From contig JAEINR010000019.1 of the NCBI GenBank assembly GCA_016342325.1, positions 23,829 through 87,828 of the forward strand: a DNA stretch of 64,000 nt. The letters are read 5' to 3'. The position numbers were made by a program, and so were the translations under genes. Position 1 is the first letter of the stretch. Every line of letters begins with the position of its first letter. This stretch comes from Desulfobacterium sp. (lineage in GTDB: Bacteria; Desulfobacterota; Desulfobacteria; Desulfobacterales; Desulfobacteraceae). The notes below the pieces were generated by a model. The model was not told the origin of the DNA, searched no databases, and saw only the letters and a list, made by a program, of their open reading frames with translations. This document shows, piece after piece, positions 7,650 through 17,304 of the stretch.

Positions 7650-9553
7650 AGATCTTCCTGTTGGATGGGAAGCCGGATGATGAAATTTGTTCCCTTGCCG
7701 GGAACAGAAGCCACCTCCAAGGATCCGTTGTGGTTTTTGGTAATGATGAAATAAGAGACGGATAACCCAAGGCCGGTGCCGACCCCAACGGGTTTGGTGG
7801 TGAAGAAGGGTTCAAATATTCGTTTGCTTTGTTCCGGGGGGATGCCCGGTCCGTTGTCCTCGATTTCCACCTGGATCGTTCCGGCGCAGGTCTTTGCTCT
7901 GAGAATGAACCGGTCCGGTGCGGTCTTTTCCGGGTTCTCTGCCATGGCATGGGCACCGTTCCGGAGAATGTTTAAAAACACCTGCTGCAGTTTGCCCTTG
8001 TCGCAGGGAATCTGGGGAAGGGCGTCTTCATACTCCCGCTGGATAAGGATCTTTTTAAAATCAAAATGCTTTGTTAAGTTGTAGTCGGTGCTGACAATAT
8101 TCAGGGTGTCGTCCAGGAGCCGGTCCAGTCGGTGGGAGGAGACGCAGCCCTCTTCCTTGCGGGAAAAACTGAGCATCTCCTTGACAATGTCGGCCGCCCT
8201 GATTCCGGCCTGGTGAACATTATCGAGCAAGGGTAATATCTGTCGTTGCTCCATGTACGACTGGATGGTTGCCATGTCGGTCCGGCACGCCTCTGCCGCC
8301 TTGTGGTTGGCGGGAAAATCCCTGGTGAGTCGGTTTTTGATGACGGCGGCATTCTGGAGAATCCCGGCCAGGGGGTTGTTGATCTCATGGGCCATGCCCG
8401 CGGCAAGCCCGCCCACGGAGAGCATCTTTTCCGACTGGATCACCATCTCTTCCATTTTGACATGGTCGGTGACATCATCCATGCGGATGACGGCATCTGT
8501 TCGGCCCTTGGTATCCAGGGGAAAGACGGTTATGTCCAGGAAGCGACGGTCGTTGTTCAGGGGTACAGGGATTTTTGTCTGTTTTTGGACCTTTTGCTCT
8601 TTAAGCGACTTTTCGATGAGGTCGGTGGGAAATTCCTTCCAGGTAAAAACCTTGTGAACGGCCATGCCCGTTGCCTTGTCCGGAGGGAGCCCCGTCATTT
8701 TTTGCGCTTCCAGGTTCCAGTGGGTGATGGCTTTTTCCTGGTCGATACCCACGAGCACGGAAGGCATGGAGTCGATGATGTTTTTCAGGAACAGTCGCAT
8801 CTGGTTGCTCTCCTCCTGCCGGGTTTCGATCTCCCTGTGAAAACGGGCAAGATCCTGGGACATGCGGTTGAAACTTGCGGCCAGGTCGCCGATCTCATCC
8901 CGGCTTTTGATCTGCACCCGTTCCCTGCTCTTCTGTCGGCCCACCTGTTCCATGGCATCCCTGAGAAAGGTGATGGGCCGTAGAATTGTCCGGGAGATGA
9001 TCAGGTTGAGCACCACCAGCATGACAACGAGGATGGACGCGAGGATTCCTGCCACTATCAGGGTGGCATGGCGTTCATCCCCTTTTATCTCTTCAAGGGA
9101 GTAGCAGATCCGGATCCAGCCCATGGGTTCTCCGATGACGGTGATTGCCTCAAGGTAGGTCAGGGTGTCGATTTTTCCCCATCGCTTTTGCCGGATGCCG
9201 GGATCCCCTTCCAGGCGGGTGAGGTCATAGAGGGCCGGATCACGGTTTTCCTGGACGAGCAGAATTCCCGTTGCATCAAAGACACTGATGGCAAGCATGC
9301 CCTTGACTTCCATCATCGCCTTGATCCGGATTGCCATGGCCCGGATGTTCCCGTCAAAGATTTCATTGCCAAGGGGCTCCTGATCCCGCTGGACCAACGT
9401 CTCAAGAACCAGTTCTATCTTTTCGGTCATGCTTTGGAAGTGCCGGTTTTGCAGGGGCTTGTGAATGGTCGAAAAGATCATTGCAATGGAGAAAAAGGTA
9501 AGCAAAATGGCCAGGTTGGTTTTGTATCTCAGGGAAAACTTAAATGGTTTCAC
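7646..9553 (-). CDS. Membrane sensor histidine kinase (HAMP-PAS-HisKA-HATPase)
   Basis: 635 residues. A transmembrane helix near 12-28 is followed by an extracytoplasmic domain of about 140 residues and a second helix near 163-187. A HAMP domain follows (RPITFLRDAMEQV), then PAS (near 260-370). The phospho-acceptor is in MAHEINNPLAGIL near 392. The ATP domain has N box LRNGAHAM, G1 DNGPGIP and G2 GTGLGLS. The coding end overlaps the thioredoxin/HEAT gene, and its start overlaps the periplasmic binding protein by 4 bp. The three genes therefore look like one operon in which the binding protein may feed the sensor. No response regulator lies beside it. Confidence 0.92.
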   Translation of the reverse strand: MKPFKFSLRYKTNLAILLTFFSIAMIFSTIHKPLQNRHFQSMTEKIELVLETLVQRDQEPLGNEIFDGNIRAMAIRIKAMMEVKGMLAISVFDATGILLVQENRDPALYDLTRLEGDPGIRQKRWGKIDTLTYLEAITVIGEPMGWIRICYSLEEIKGDERHATLIVAGILASILVVMLVVLNLIISRTILRPITFLRDAMEQVGRQKSRERVQIKSRDEIGDLAASFNRMSQDLARFHREIETRQEESNQMRLFLKNIIDSMPSVLVGIDQEKAITHWNLEAQKMTGLPPDKATGMAVHKVFTWKEFPTDLIEKSLKEQKVQKQTKIPVPLNNDRRFLDITVFPLDTKGRTDAVIRMDDVTDHVKMEEMVIQSEKMLSVGGLAAGMAHEINNPLAGILQNAAVIKNRLTRDFPANHKAAEACRTDMATIQSYMEQRQILPLLDNVHQAGIRAADIVKEMLSFSRKEEGCVSSHRLDRLLDDTLNIVSTDYNLTKHFDFKKILIQREYEDALPQIPCDKGKLQQVFLNILRNGAHAMAENPEKTAPDRFILRAKTCAGTIQVEIEDNGPGIPPEQSKRIFEPFFTTKPVGVGTGLGLSVSYFIITKNHNGSLEVASVPGKGTNFIIRLPIQQEDL

Positions 9554-10668
9554 GGGGTCACTCTCTTGTGTAGGACGGAACCTTTGTTGTCAAATCTCAG
9601 TATGATTACCGGTCTGTTTATGGGGTCTCCATTGGAATTAAATGTGATGGTGCCTGTGACGCCTTGAAAATTTTTTGTTTCTGCCAGGGCTTTTCTGATT
9701 GAAGCAGGCGTTGCTGATCCCGCCCGCTTTATGGCATCTACAACCAGGTGGAAGGCATCATAGGTATGGGCGGTATTGGTTTCCACCGGCTCTGGGTATT
9801 CTTTGGTATAGCGCCGGATAAACAACTGGCCGTTTTCGTCTGCCCCATGGGCATCCCATGGGACGGTACGATAACTGCCATGGATGGCGTTTCCCCCATA
9901 CCTGTACATGGTTTTTATCCAGCCGTCTCCCCCCAGGAAAATTGCTTTAATTCCCATTTTTTTTGCCTGTTTGATGATGTAGGCCGATTCCCTGAAATGG
10001 TCCGGGATAAAAACAACATGGGGATCAAATGCCAAGACCTGGGTCAACAGGGTTGAAAAATCCGTTGCATTCCGGGAGTAATCTCCTTCCCAGATGAGTT
10101 TTCCTTTTTTTTGAAAATGACGGCTGAAATGACGGGAAAGTCCCATGCTGTAACGGCTGTTTGTGTTTGTAAGCACCACGGCAGTGCGGGCATTGAGATC
10201 CTCCAGGGCAAAATTTGCCAGGACCTTTCCCTGGAAGGCGTCGGTGTAGCAGCCACGGAAAATATGATCCCCAACTAGGGTGATTGCCGGAAGGGTGGAG
10301 GAGGGAGACACCATGGGGATCTTCGCTTTTTGCAGTTCCCTTGCCATGGCCAGGGAGTGGGAACTCCAGGCGGCGCCGATGACGCAGACCGCGCCCTGTG
10401 CAATAGCGTTCCTGGCCGCCATCCTTGATCCCAGGGGCGTGCTTTTGTTGTCAAACTCCAGCAGTTGAATGGGGCTTTTAAGCACTCCGCCGGCACGGTT
10501 GACCTCATGGGCGGCAAACCGTGCGGCATTAAATCCGCTTCCGCTGTCCGGGGTCGCCGGGCCTGTCCGGGCAAAGATGACACCTATTTTTATGGGTTCT
10601 CCCGCCTGGAGGGAAAACACCATTGCCATGACCATGAAAAAACTCAAGGCTGTAATTCTTATTTTCAA
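9550..10668 (-). CDS. Periplasmic ligand-binding protein, LivJ-type (branched-chain amino acid receptor family)
   Basis: About 372 residues if translation starts at the TTG at 10668, which has AAGGGGGAT just upstream. From there the protein begins with a textbook signal peptide (LKIRITALSFFMVMAMVFSLQAG). A GTG at 10755 in the same frame would put 29 extra residues before the signal. The mature protein opens with EPIKIGVIFARTGPATPDSG, typical of type I periplasmic binding proteins, and has VCVIGAAWSSHSLAMA and IRKALAETKNFQGVTGTITF near the C-terminus. No permease or ATPase genes are nearby. It is coupled to a sensor kinase, so a signalling role is more likely than transport. Confidence 0.87.
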   Translation of the reverse strand: MKIRITALSFFMVMAMVFSLQAGEPIKIGVIFARTGPATPDSGSGFNAARFAAHEVNRAGGVLKSPIQLLEFDNKSTPLGSRMAARNAIAQGAVCVIGAAWSSHSLAMARELQKAKIPMVSPSSTLPAITLVGDHIFRGCYTDAFQGKVLANFALEDLNARTAVVLTNTNSRYSMGLSRHFSRHFQKKGKLIWEGDYSRNATDFSTLLTQVLAFDPHVVFIPDHFRESAYIIKQAKKMGIKAIFLGGDGWIKTMYRYGGNAIHGSYRTVPWDAHGADENGQLFIRRYTKEYPEPVETNTAHTYDAFHLVVDAIKRAGSATPASIRKALAETKNFQGVTGTITFNSNGDPINRPVIILRFDNKGSVLHKRVTP

Positions 10669-10850
10669 TGCCAAATCCCCCTTTGAACCGAACCGTACAG
10701 ACTGGCGGATATCATTCCATGATTTGCCCTGGATTGTCAACGCCCTAACCCCCACGGTTGTCCAATAACCCCCTTTAAATAAAGTGAAGAATCGTGTAGC
10801 ATAATAAACCTTTAATGTCAGTGTAATTTAACCTTTCTATAGCGGTGACC

Positions 10851-13800
10851 ATGGAATTTATAGCGGATCTCCACCTCCATTCCCATTTCTCAAGGGCAAC
10901 GGCCAAAAACCTCGATCTTGAGCACCTCTATCAAGCGGCCCAGCTCAAGGGGGTCACCCTCGTGGGCACGGGGGATTTTACCCATCCGGGCTGGATGGCT
11001 GAGCTTGAAACAAAGCTGGTACCGGCAGAACCCGGACTCTTTAAGCTGAAAACCAGCATGGAAGCGCAGCTTGACCGGGAGATCCCCCAAGGGTGCAGGG
11101 GGCCGGTTCGGTTCCTTCTCCAGTGCGAGATCAGCAGCATCTACAAAAAAGCGGACCGGGTGAGGAAAAACCATAACCTGCTCTACTTTCCCGACCTTGA
11201 AGCGGTGAAGCGCTTCAATGGCAAGCTTGACAGGATCGGCAACATCAAGTCCGACGGCCGGCCCATCCTGGGGCTTGATGCGGAAAAGCTCCTAGCGGTT
11301 ATGCTCGATACCTGTGGGGACGCGTTCTTGGTTCCGGCCCACATCTGGACCCCCTGGTTCTCGATGTTGGGTTCGAAATCCGGGTTTGACTCCATTGAGG
11401 AGTGCTTCGGCCCCCTGTCCCATGAGATCTTTGCCGTAGAGACCGGGCTCTCCTCGGATGTTCCCATGAACTGGCGGGTGAAAGATCTTGATCGTATCAC
11501 CCTGATCTCCAATTCCGACGCCCACTCTCCCATGTATCTTGGCCGGAACGCCTCCATGTTCAGGGGGAAGCTCTCCTTTGACGGCATAAAAAAAGCGCTG
11601 TCAAAAGGGGATGACACCTTCCTTGGGACCATTGACATGTTTCCGGAGGAGGGCAAATACCACTATGACGGCCATCGAAAGTGCAACGTCTGCCTCAACC
11701 CCGAAGAGACGGCAGCAATGGCGGGGCGCTGTCCCCAATGCGGGAAACCCCTTACCCTTGGTGTGCTGTACAGGGTGCAGGAGCTGGCCTCACGGCCCGA
11801 GGGCTATGATCCCGGCAACCGTCCCCCCTTTCGGAGCATTATTCCCCTTGCAGACATTCTTTCAGAAATTTTTGATGTGGGGCCCAAGACCAAGAAGGTG
11901 GGCCTCCACTATGACATGGCCTTGGAACGCCTGGGGCCTGAACTTGGGATCCTGTTGAAAACCCCAATCCGTGATATTGAGGCTTCAGGCATCCCCCTTC
12001 TGGCCGAGGCCGTCCGTCGCATGAGACGGGGCGAGGTCTCCATTTCTCCGGGGTTTGACGGCGAGTTCGGGAAGGTCAAGATCTTTGAACCGGAGGAGAA
12101 GCGCCGGCTCAAGGGGGAGAAAGATATGTTCCCCCAGCCCAGGCCACGGTCCCCTAAAAAGAAGACGTCCATAAAGGGCATAACGCCAAAAAAAGCCGGG
12201 TCAATCGTTCCGGTCCCGGCAAAAAAAACAAGGTCATGCCAGGCGGAGACCACGGATATCCTCACGTCCCTCAACCCGGAGCAGCAGCAGGCCATCAACG
12301 GCCAGGGGCGTCCCATTCTCATCGAGGCCGGCCCCGGCACCGGAAAGACCCGGACCTTGACCGCAAGGATCGCCTGGCTTATCCGGGATCAAAAGGTGGA
12401 TCCCGGGGCCATTCTTGCTTTAACCTTTACCAACCGGGCAGCAAAGGAGATGGCCGGGCGGATAGCGGAACTGGTGCCCGGTGAAACCGGTTCTGTCTGC
12501 GCCGCAACTTTTCACTCCTTTTGTCTCATGGTCTTAAAGGAGTATACCGGGTTCACATGTGCCATTGTGGATGACATGGGCCGGCAGGAAATCTTCAAGG
12601 AGGCGTTTGCCAGGGCAAGTGCTTCCGCGCCCGCCATGGATGCCCTGGACCGGATGATCTCAACGGCCAAGCAGCACTGCTTAAGGCCCGGGGACGACCT
12701 GGCCCCTTTTACAGGAGACGAACACGCCCTTGTGGCTTCAAGGGTCTGGACGGAGTACCAGGCGCTATTGGCTTCCCGGAATCTCGTGGATTTCGAGGAT
12801 CTCATCTCCATGGTGGTGAATCTTCTCAAAACCGACCCGGACCTTGTTGCCACCCTTCAAAAGCGGTTTTGCCATATTTTTGTGGACGAATACCAGGATA
12901 TCAACAGGGGCCAGTATCTGTTGACAAAGCACCTTGCTGGAACTGGGGAAGGCCTTGTGGTGATCGGAGACCCTGACCAGTCGATCTACGGATTCAGGGG
13001 GTCGGACAACGCCTATTTCCAGCGGTTCTTCACGGACTATCCCCATGCCGACAAGATCGTTTTACAGCGAAATTACCGCTCCACCCAGACCATCCTCAAC
13101 GCCTCCTTTCAGCTGATCAGCCATGGACACGGCCAGACAGGAGAGCAAAAAGTGTTTTCTAATATCCATGGACGAGAGCGGCTGATCATGCTTGAAACGG
13201 CGTCGGACAAGGCCGAGGCCGTTGCCGTGGGGAAAAGGATCGAGGCCCTCATGGGAGGGATCTCGCTCTTTTCCATGGATGCCGGGAAGGCAGATTCGAC
13301 AGACGCGGAGGCGTTTTCCTTTGCCGATTTTGCCGTTCTCTATCGAACCCGTCGCCAGAGTAGAATCTTTGCCGAGGTGTTTGAGCGGGCAGGGATTCCC
13401 TTTCAGACCGCGGACAAGGAGAGTATTTTGCTTAATCCGGGCATTGGTGAACTCATCTCACTTGTGAAGATCTTCCGGAAAGGGGGAACCCACCAGGATT
13501 TTTTCACGGTTCTCGACCATATGACGACGGGTATCGGCAAGCGGACACGGGAGCGCCTGGGCCAATGGTTCCACGGTCTGGACCTTCCCCTTGACCGGGC
13601 GGTTGCGCGTCTTGCCGCAGCACCGCTTCCCGGGGTTCGGAAGAATGTTGCAGAAAAGCTGTCGACCGTGGCCGGGATCCTCACGGACCTAGGGGAAACG
13701 ATCCATGGACTTGGCGCCTGCGAGACCCTGAAAACCCTGGCCCGGGGGGGCGATCTTTTGCCGCTTATCCAAGACAACCCGGGGAGCCGGGAGGTGTACG

Positions 13801-14243
13801 ATCGCCTCTGTTGTGACGCCGCAAACGGTTCCGACGACCTTGGGACATTTCTTGACACCCTTGCCCTGGACCGGGACACCGAGAGCCTTTGGCCCGATGC
13901 CGAAAAGGTTTCCCTCATGACCATGCACGCCGCAAAGGGGCTTGAATTCCCCGTGGTCTTTGTCACCGGGTGTGAAAAAGGCCTTGTCCCCTTTGCCCAT
14001 CCGGGAAAGGCGCCGCTGAACATCGACGAGGAAAGACGGCTCTTTTATGTTGCCATGACACGGGCCCGGGAGATTCTCTGTTTGACATATGCCAAAAAAA
14101 GAAGGATATACAGCACCATGAAAGAGACCGGGCGCTCTGTTTTCCTTTCGGATATCGAAGAGGCGCTCAAGGAGTATAACACCAACACCTACCGGGGCAA
14201 AAAAAAGCAGCCCTTGGTGAAACAGCTGGATCTGTTTGATTGA
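10851..14243 (+). CDS. Endonuclease Q-like PHP domain fused to UvrD/Rep superfamily 1 helicase
   Basis: 1130 residues from ATG at 10851 (a GTG two codons earlier is possible). Residues 1-270 are a PHP-type phosphoesterase with ADLHLHSHFSRAT at the start, GTGDFTHPGW, PAHIWTPWF and NSDAHSP. A four-Cys zinc ribbon follows near 278-298 (CNVC and CPQC). Together they match endonuclease Q, which cuts DNA 5-prime of deaminated bases. After a basic linker (about 420-475) comes a full helicase: Walker A GPGTGKTRT near 494, Ia LALTFTNRAAKEM, Walker B VDEYQD near 679, III GDPDQSIYGFRG, IV QRNYRST, V TMHAAKGLEF and VI RLFYVAMTRARE. The likely role is recognising damaged bases and unwinding for repair. 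Confidence 0.93.
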   Translation: MEFIADLHLHSHFSRATAKNLDLEHLYQAAQLKGVTLVGTGDFTHPGWMAELETKLVPAEPGLFKLKTSMEAQLDREIPQGCRGPVRFLLQCEISSIYKKADRVRKNHNLLYFPDLEAVKRFNGKLDRIGNIKSDGRPILGLDAEKLLAVMLDTCGDAFLVPAHIWTPWFSMLGSKSGFDSIEECFGPLSHEIFAVETGLSSDVPMNWRVKDLDRITLISNSDAHSPMYLGRNASMFRGKLSFDGIKKALSKGDDTFLGTIDMFPEEGKYHYDGHRKCNVCLNPEETAAMAGRCPQCGKPLTLGVLYRVQELASRPEGYDPGNRPPFRSIIPLADILSEIFDVGPKTKKVGLHYDMALERLGPELGILLKTPIRDIEASGIPLLAEAVRRMRRGEVSISPGFDGEFGKVKIFEPEEKRRLKGEKDMFPQPRPRSPKKKTSIKGITPKKAGSIVPVPAKKTRSCQAETTDILTSLNPEQQQAINGQGRPILIEAGPGTGKTRTLTARIAWLIRDQKVDPGAILALTFTNRAAKEMAGRIAELVPGETGSVCAATFHSFCLMVLKEYTGFTCAIVDDMGRQEIFKEAFARASASAPAMDALDRMISTAKQHCLRPGDDLAPFTGDEHALVASRVWTEYQALLASRNLVDFEDLISMVVNLLKTDPDLVATLQKRFCHIFVDEYQDINRGQYLLTKHLAGTGEGLVVIGDPDQSIYGFRGSDNAYFQRFFTDYPHADKIVLQRNYRSTQTILNASFQLISHGHGQTGEQKVFSNIHGRERLIMLETASDKAEAVAVGKRIEALMGGISLFSMDAGKADSTDAEAFSFADFAVLYRTRRQSRIFAEVFERAGIPFQTADKESILLNPGIGELISLVKIFRKGGTHQDFFTVLDHMTTGIGKRTRERLGQWFHGLDLPLDRAVARLAAAPLPGVRKNVAEKLSTVAGILTDLGETIHGLGACETLKTLARGGDLLPLIQDNPGSREVYDRLCCDAANGSDDLGTFLDTLALDRDTESLWPDAEKVSLMTMHAAKGLEFPVVFVTGCEKGLVPFAHPGKAPLNIDEERRLFYVAMTRAREILCLTYAKKRRIYSTMKETGRSVFLSDIEEALKEYNTNTYRGKKKQPLVKQLDLFD

Positions 14244-14274
14244 TTCCGGCTGCAACAGGAGAGAGCATCAACCC

Positions 14275-14658
14275 ATGGATGAGACATTGGAGACATTGGA
14301 GATATTGATAGAGACCGTTGAACTTGACAACGGCCAGACCCTTACCATTGAGGATCGATCAAAGAAGATCGGAGAGGACGCCTATCAGGTGGCCGTTGAG
14401 GCAAGGATTGCCGTTGCCGTGGAGGCGGCCCTTTTTCCGGCCGGGGCGCTTGGGGAGATCTCCATGGACGATCTTCGAAAAAAAGTGGGGGATCCGGTTG
14501 TGTTCGAGTACCGGACCGAGAGAAATTTCATCATGGCCCCTGACAAGGCGGACGTGGTTAAAAGTCTTGTGGACACCTTCAAGGCCAGCCTTTTACCCTA
14601 TCTCTCAAAACCTGATTTTCCGGCAAAATTTGTATTAAAAGAGTATCGTAAGATGTAA
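14275..14658 (+). CDS. Hypothetical protein downstream of the EndoQ-helicase gene
   Basis: 127 residues, acidic and soluble, from the ATG at 14275 preceded by AGGAGAG. The first residues contain a small repeat (DETLETLEILIETVEL), reflecting a duplicated ACATTGGAG in the DNA. I do not recognise the family. The lack of a long gap to the helicase (31 bp) and to the CPBP protease downstream (28 bp) suggests co-transcription with both. Confidence 0.7.
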   Translation: MDETLETLEILIETVELDNGQTLTIEDRSKKIGEDAYQVAVEARIAVAVEAALFPAGALGEISMDDLRKKVGDPVVFEYRTERNFIMAPDKADVVKSLVDTFKASLLPYLSKPDFPAKFVLKEYRKM

Positions 14659-14686
14659 ACCCACCCTTTTACATAAGGAGTCCTCC

Positions 14687-15316
14687 ATGAGCGCCTGGTT
14701 ACCCTATGTGGTCCCCTTTGGACTGTTTGGCATCCTGACCTATGCCGGCCCCCTGCTTCACCTCTCGCCAGCCCTTGTCTATCCGGCCAAGACCCTGGTT
14801 ACAGGTCTTGCCCTTTTCCATTACAGGGGAAGTTACGGGCGCGAGATCCGGCCCTCGCTGGACCTTTGGGCCATTGGTGCCGGGGTTCTCGTTTTTCTCC
14901 TGTGGGTACTGCTTGATCCCTTTTACCCGAAGATGGTGCCGGATGGGTTAAATCCATCTGACCACGCCACAGGGGTCGGCCTTTATCTGTTCATCGCAAC
15001 ACGGCTTGCGGGGGCGGCGCTGATCGTTCCGGTCATGGAGGAACTCTTCTGGCGAAGCTTTGCCATGCGATACCTGGTAAAAAACGACTTCAGGAAGGTT
15101 GCCCTGGGTCAGTTTACCTGGTTCTCTTTTGCCGTGGTGGCCCTGGCCTTTGGGCTTGAGCACCACAGGTGGCTTGCCGGGATCCTGGCCGGGATTGTTT
15201 ACGGACTGCTCCTGGTTCGAACCAAAAATCTCTTTTCCCCGATCCTCTCCCATGGAGTGACCAACCTGCTTCTCGGGGGGTATGTGCTTATAACCGAACA
15301 ATGGATATTCTGGTAG
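14687..15316 (+). CDS. CPBP-family intramembrane metalloprotease (CAAX protease-related)
   Basis: 209 residues with about six membrane helices. The Abi/CPBP motifs are EELFWRS near 118 (paired Glu), FGLEHHRW near 154 (His) and LSHGVTNLL near 185 (His). These form the catalytic metal site of Rce1-like proteases. The overall form resembles the CAAX prenyl protease-related family found with exosortase systems, but no exosortase or PEP-CTERM gene lies in the window. AAGGAG stands before the ATG, and the stop codon is directly followed by the start of the next gene. Confidence 0.85.
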   Translation: MSAWLPYVVPFGLFGILTYAGPLLHLSPALVYPAKTLVTGLALFHYRGSYGREIRPSLDLWAIGAGVLVFLLWVLLDPFYPKMVPDGLNPSDHATGVGLYLFIATRLAGAALIVPVMEELFWRSFAMRYLVKNDFRKVALGQFTWFSFAVVALAFGLEHHRWLAGILAGIVYGLLLVRTKNLFSPILSHGVTNLLLGGYVLITEQWIFW

Positions 15317-15883
15317 ATGAATAGATTCAACAGGCTTTTGCTTTTGGTGCTGGTCGCACTTTTCCTGCCGTCATGGGCAGGGGCGGACATCTACATGTAC
15401 ATCGACAGCGAAGGCATGGTTCATTTTACCAACGTTCCCACTTCGTCTGACTACAAGCTCTACATCCGTGAAAACCCCAAGCCCATGAAGGGGAAGGGCG
15501 TCAGGTTCGGCCCGGAAATCGAGCGAGCAGCCAGAGCCTTTGGCGTGGATGCCTCCCTTGTAAAAGCCGTGATCAAGGCGGAGTCCGACTTTGATCCAAG
15601 TGCCGTTTCAAGACGAGGGGCAACCGGTCTGATGCAGCTCATGCCCTCAAACTATGCCGATTTCAAGGTCAGAGACCCCTTTGATCCGGGTCAGAACATC
15701 ATGGGGGGGACCCGGTACCTCAAGCGCCTCATGACCCGGTACAAGGGAAAGCTGCCCCTGGTGCTGGCCGCCTACAACGCAGGTCCGGACGCCGTGGACC
15801 GGTACAAGAGCGTCCCGCCGTTCAAGGAGACCCAACGCTACGTCAGCAAGGTGATGAAGTTCTACTCCCTTTACAAGCGATGA
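15317..15883 (+). CDS. Lytic murein transglycosylase with N-terminal DUF4124-like domain
   Basis: 188 residues. A signal peptide (MNRFNRLLLLVLVALFLPSWAGA) is followed by DIYMYIDSEGMVHFTNVP, a DUF4124-type segment. The SLT domain runs from about 68 to the end. Its catalytic Glu is in KAVIKAESDFDPSAVS near 87, with GATGLMQLMP and LPLVLAAYNAGPDAV as further motifs. It would cleave the glycan strands of peptidoglycan in the periplasm. The ATG follows the protease stop with no gap, so the two genes are coupled. Confidence 0.93.
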   Translation: MNRFNRLLLLVLVALFLPSWAGADIYMYIDSEGMVHFTNVPTSSDYKLYIRENPKPMKGKGVRFGPEIERAARAFGVDASLVKAVIKAESDFDPSAVSRRGATGLMQLMPSNYADFKVRDPFDPGQNIMGGTRYLKRLMTRYKGKLPLVLAAYNAGPDAVDRYKSVPPFKETQRYVSKVMKFYSLYKR

Positions 15884-15969
15884 GCCCATGGGACAGACCA
15901 TCGCTCTTTGTATATCGATAGATCCGTTTTCTTCTTGCAATCGCTGAAGCCAGCAGGGACATCCATTTG

Positions 15970-16851
15970 TTAGTTCCGGGCCTGTTCCTGATCCACCTGG
16001 CGAATGAAGGCCAATAGTTTTTCCCGGATCTCGGGGCGCTCCATGGCAAAGGCGATATTGGCCATCTGGAATCCGGCCTTGTCGCCGCAGTCGAACCGGG
16101 TTCCCTCAAATTTGTAGCCAAAGATGGGTTGGGTTTTGAGGAGTTGCTCCATGGCGTCGGTCAATTGGATCTCACCGCCTGCCCCGGTCTTTTTCTTGCC
16201 CAGAAAATGGAAGATCTCAGGGGTGAGGATGTAGCGGCCGATGATGGCAAGGTTGGAGGGGGCCTCTCCCGGGGGCGGCTTCTCCACCATGCCCCTTACC
16301 CTCACCACGTTGTCCTCGATGGGATCGGCATCGAGAATGCCGTACTTGTCGGTCTGGTCCTTGTCCACCTCCATCACCGCAGCAATGGAGGCCCTGAGCC
16401 GGTCAAAGCGCTGCATCATCTGGGAGAGGACGGGTTGTTTGGTCTTGATCAAATCGTCTGCCAGGAGCACGGCAAAGGGCTCGTCTCCCACGATGTGCCT
16501 TGCGCACCAGATGGCGTGGCCCAGCCCCAGGGGTTCGTTCTGGCGGGTGTAGACGATGGTGCCGGTCTCGGGCACCAGCTGCTCCACCTGCTTGAGAAGA
16601 TCGTTCTTTTTTTTGTTTCTCAGGGAGAGTTCCAGCTCATAAGAATGGTCAAAATGGTCTTCCAGGGCCTTCTTGCCCCGGCCTGTCACAAAGATGATCT
16701 GCTCGATGCCTGCATCCAGGGCCTCTTCCACCGCGTACTGGATGATGGGTTTGTCAACAACGGGCAGCATTTCCTTTGCCATGGCCTTGGTCGCCGGTAA
16801 AAATCGTGTGCCAAGCCCAGCAACAGGGAACACAGCTTTTCTTATTTTCAT
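15970..16851 (-). CDS. galU: UTP-glucose-1-phosphate uridylyltransferase
   Basis: 293 residues from ATG at 16851, with GGGAG seven bases upstream. The nucleotide-binding signature AVFPVAGLGTRFLPATKAMAKEM (read in parts) is near the N-terminus. Further GalU marks are KPIIQYAVEEALDAGI, FAVLLADD near 125, VEKPPPGEAPSNLAIIGRY and GTRFDCGDKAGF. It makes UDP-glucose for glycan and lipopolysaccharide synthesis in the cytoplasm. It starts 19 bp beyond the stop of the CGGC-domain gene and may be transcribed with it. Confidence 0.95.
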   Translation of the reverse strand: MKIRKAVFPVAGLGTRFLPATKAMAKEMLPVVDKPIIQYAVEEALDAGIEQIIFVTGRGKKALEDHFDHSYELELSLRNKKKNDLLKQVEQLVPETGTIVYTRQNEPLGLGHAIWCARHIVGDEPFAVLLADDLIKTKQPVLSQMMQRFDRLRASIAAVMEVDKDQTDKYGILDADPIEDNVVRVRGMVEKPPPGEAPSNLAIIGRYILTPEIFHFLGKKKTGAGGEIQLTDAMEQLLKTQPIFGYKFEGTRFDCGDKAGFQMANIAFAMERPEIREKLLAFIRQVDQEQARN

Positions 16852-16869
16852 AAACTCTCCCAATGGTTC

Positions 16870-17235
16870 TTATGCGTATACGTTTTCAGGGATGTACGGG
16901 TGGGTGCCTCTTACCACCTCAACCCCTGCTTTTGCCTCTATCTTTTTGACCAGGGTCTCGCCATGGGGGCAGTGGTCCAGGATGCAGGGACCAATGTGAA
17001 CCTTTGTGGGCTTTTCCCCCAGGGGTTTGTTCCACAGGGCCACCTGGGCAAGCCTCGGAACGATGCCGGCACCGGGGCAGTCTCCACAGCTGAGGATGCC
17101 CAGCACCTCGGCATCCAGGTCCTTGTACCGTGCAAATTCACCTTCCCGCCTGTTGAACGCCACAAGGCATCTGGAACAGGCGATGCAGACGCTGTCCATA
17201 ACGCGATGACAACCGATGATCAGAATTTTTTCCAT
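16870..17235 (-). CDS. CGGC-domain metal-binding protein
   Basis: 121 residues from ATG at 17235, chosen because GAGGAG lies just upstream; the frame extends 60 codons further without support. Cysteine motifs are GCHRVMDSVCIACSRC near 8-23, SCGDCPGAG near 50 and GPCILDHCPHG near 80. This is the pattern of the CGGC domain, thought to bind a metal or Fe-S cluster. A strong hairpin separates it from the NifX-like genes, yet its theme (Cys-rich, possibly Fe-S) is the same. Confidence 0.85.
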   Translation of the reverse strand: MEKILIIGCHRVMDSVCIACSRCLVAFNRREGEFARYKDLDAEVLGILSCGDCPGAGIVPRLAQVALWNKPLGEKPTKVHIGPCILDHCPHGETLVKKIEAKAGVEVVRGTHPYIPENVYA

Positions 17236-17304
17236 GTCTACTCCTCTTCTTTTAAAGTAAACTGTCGCTTCTGCCAAGTCCATTTTGAAAAAAGTGTAAA
17301 TAGG

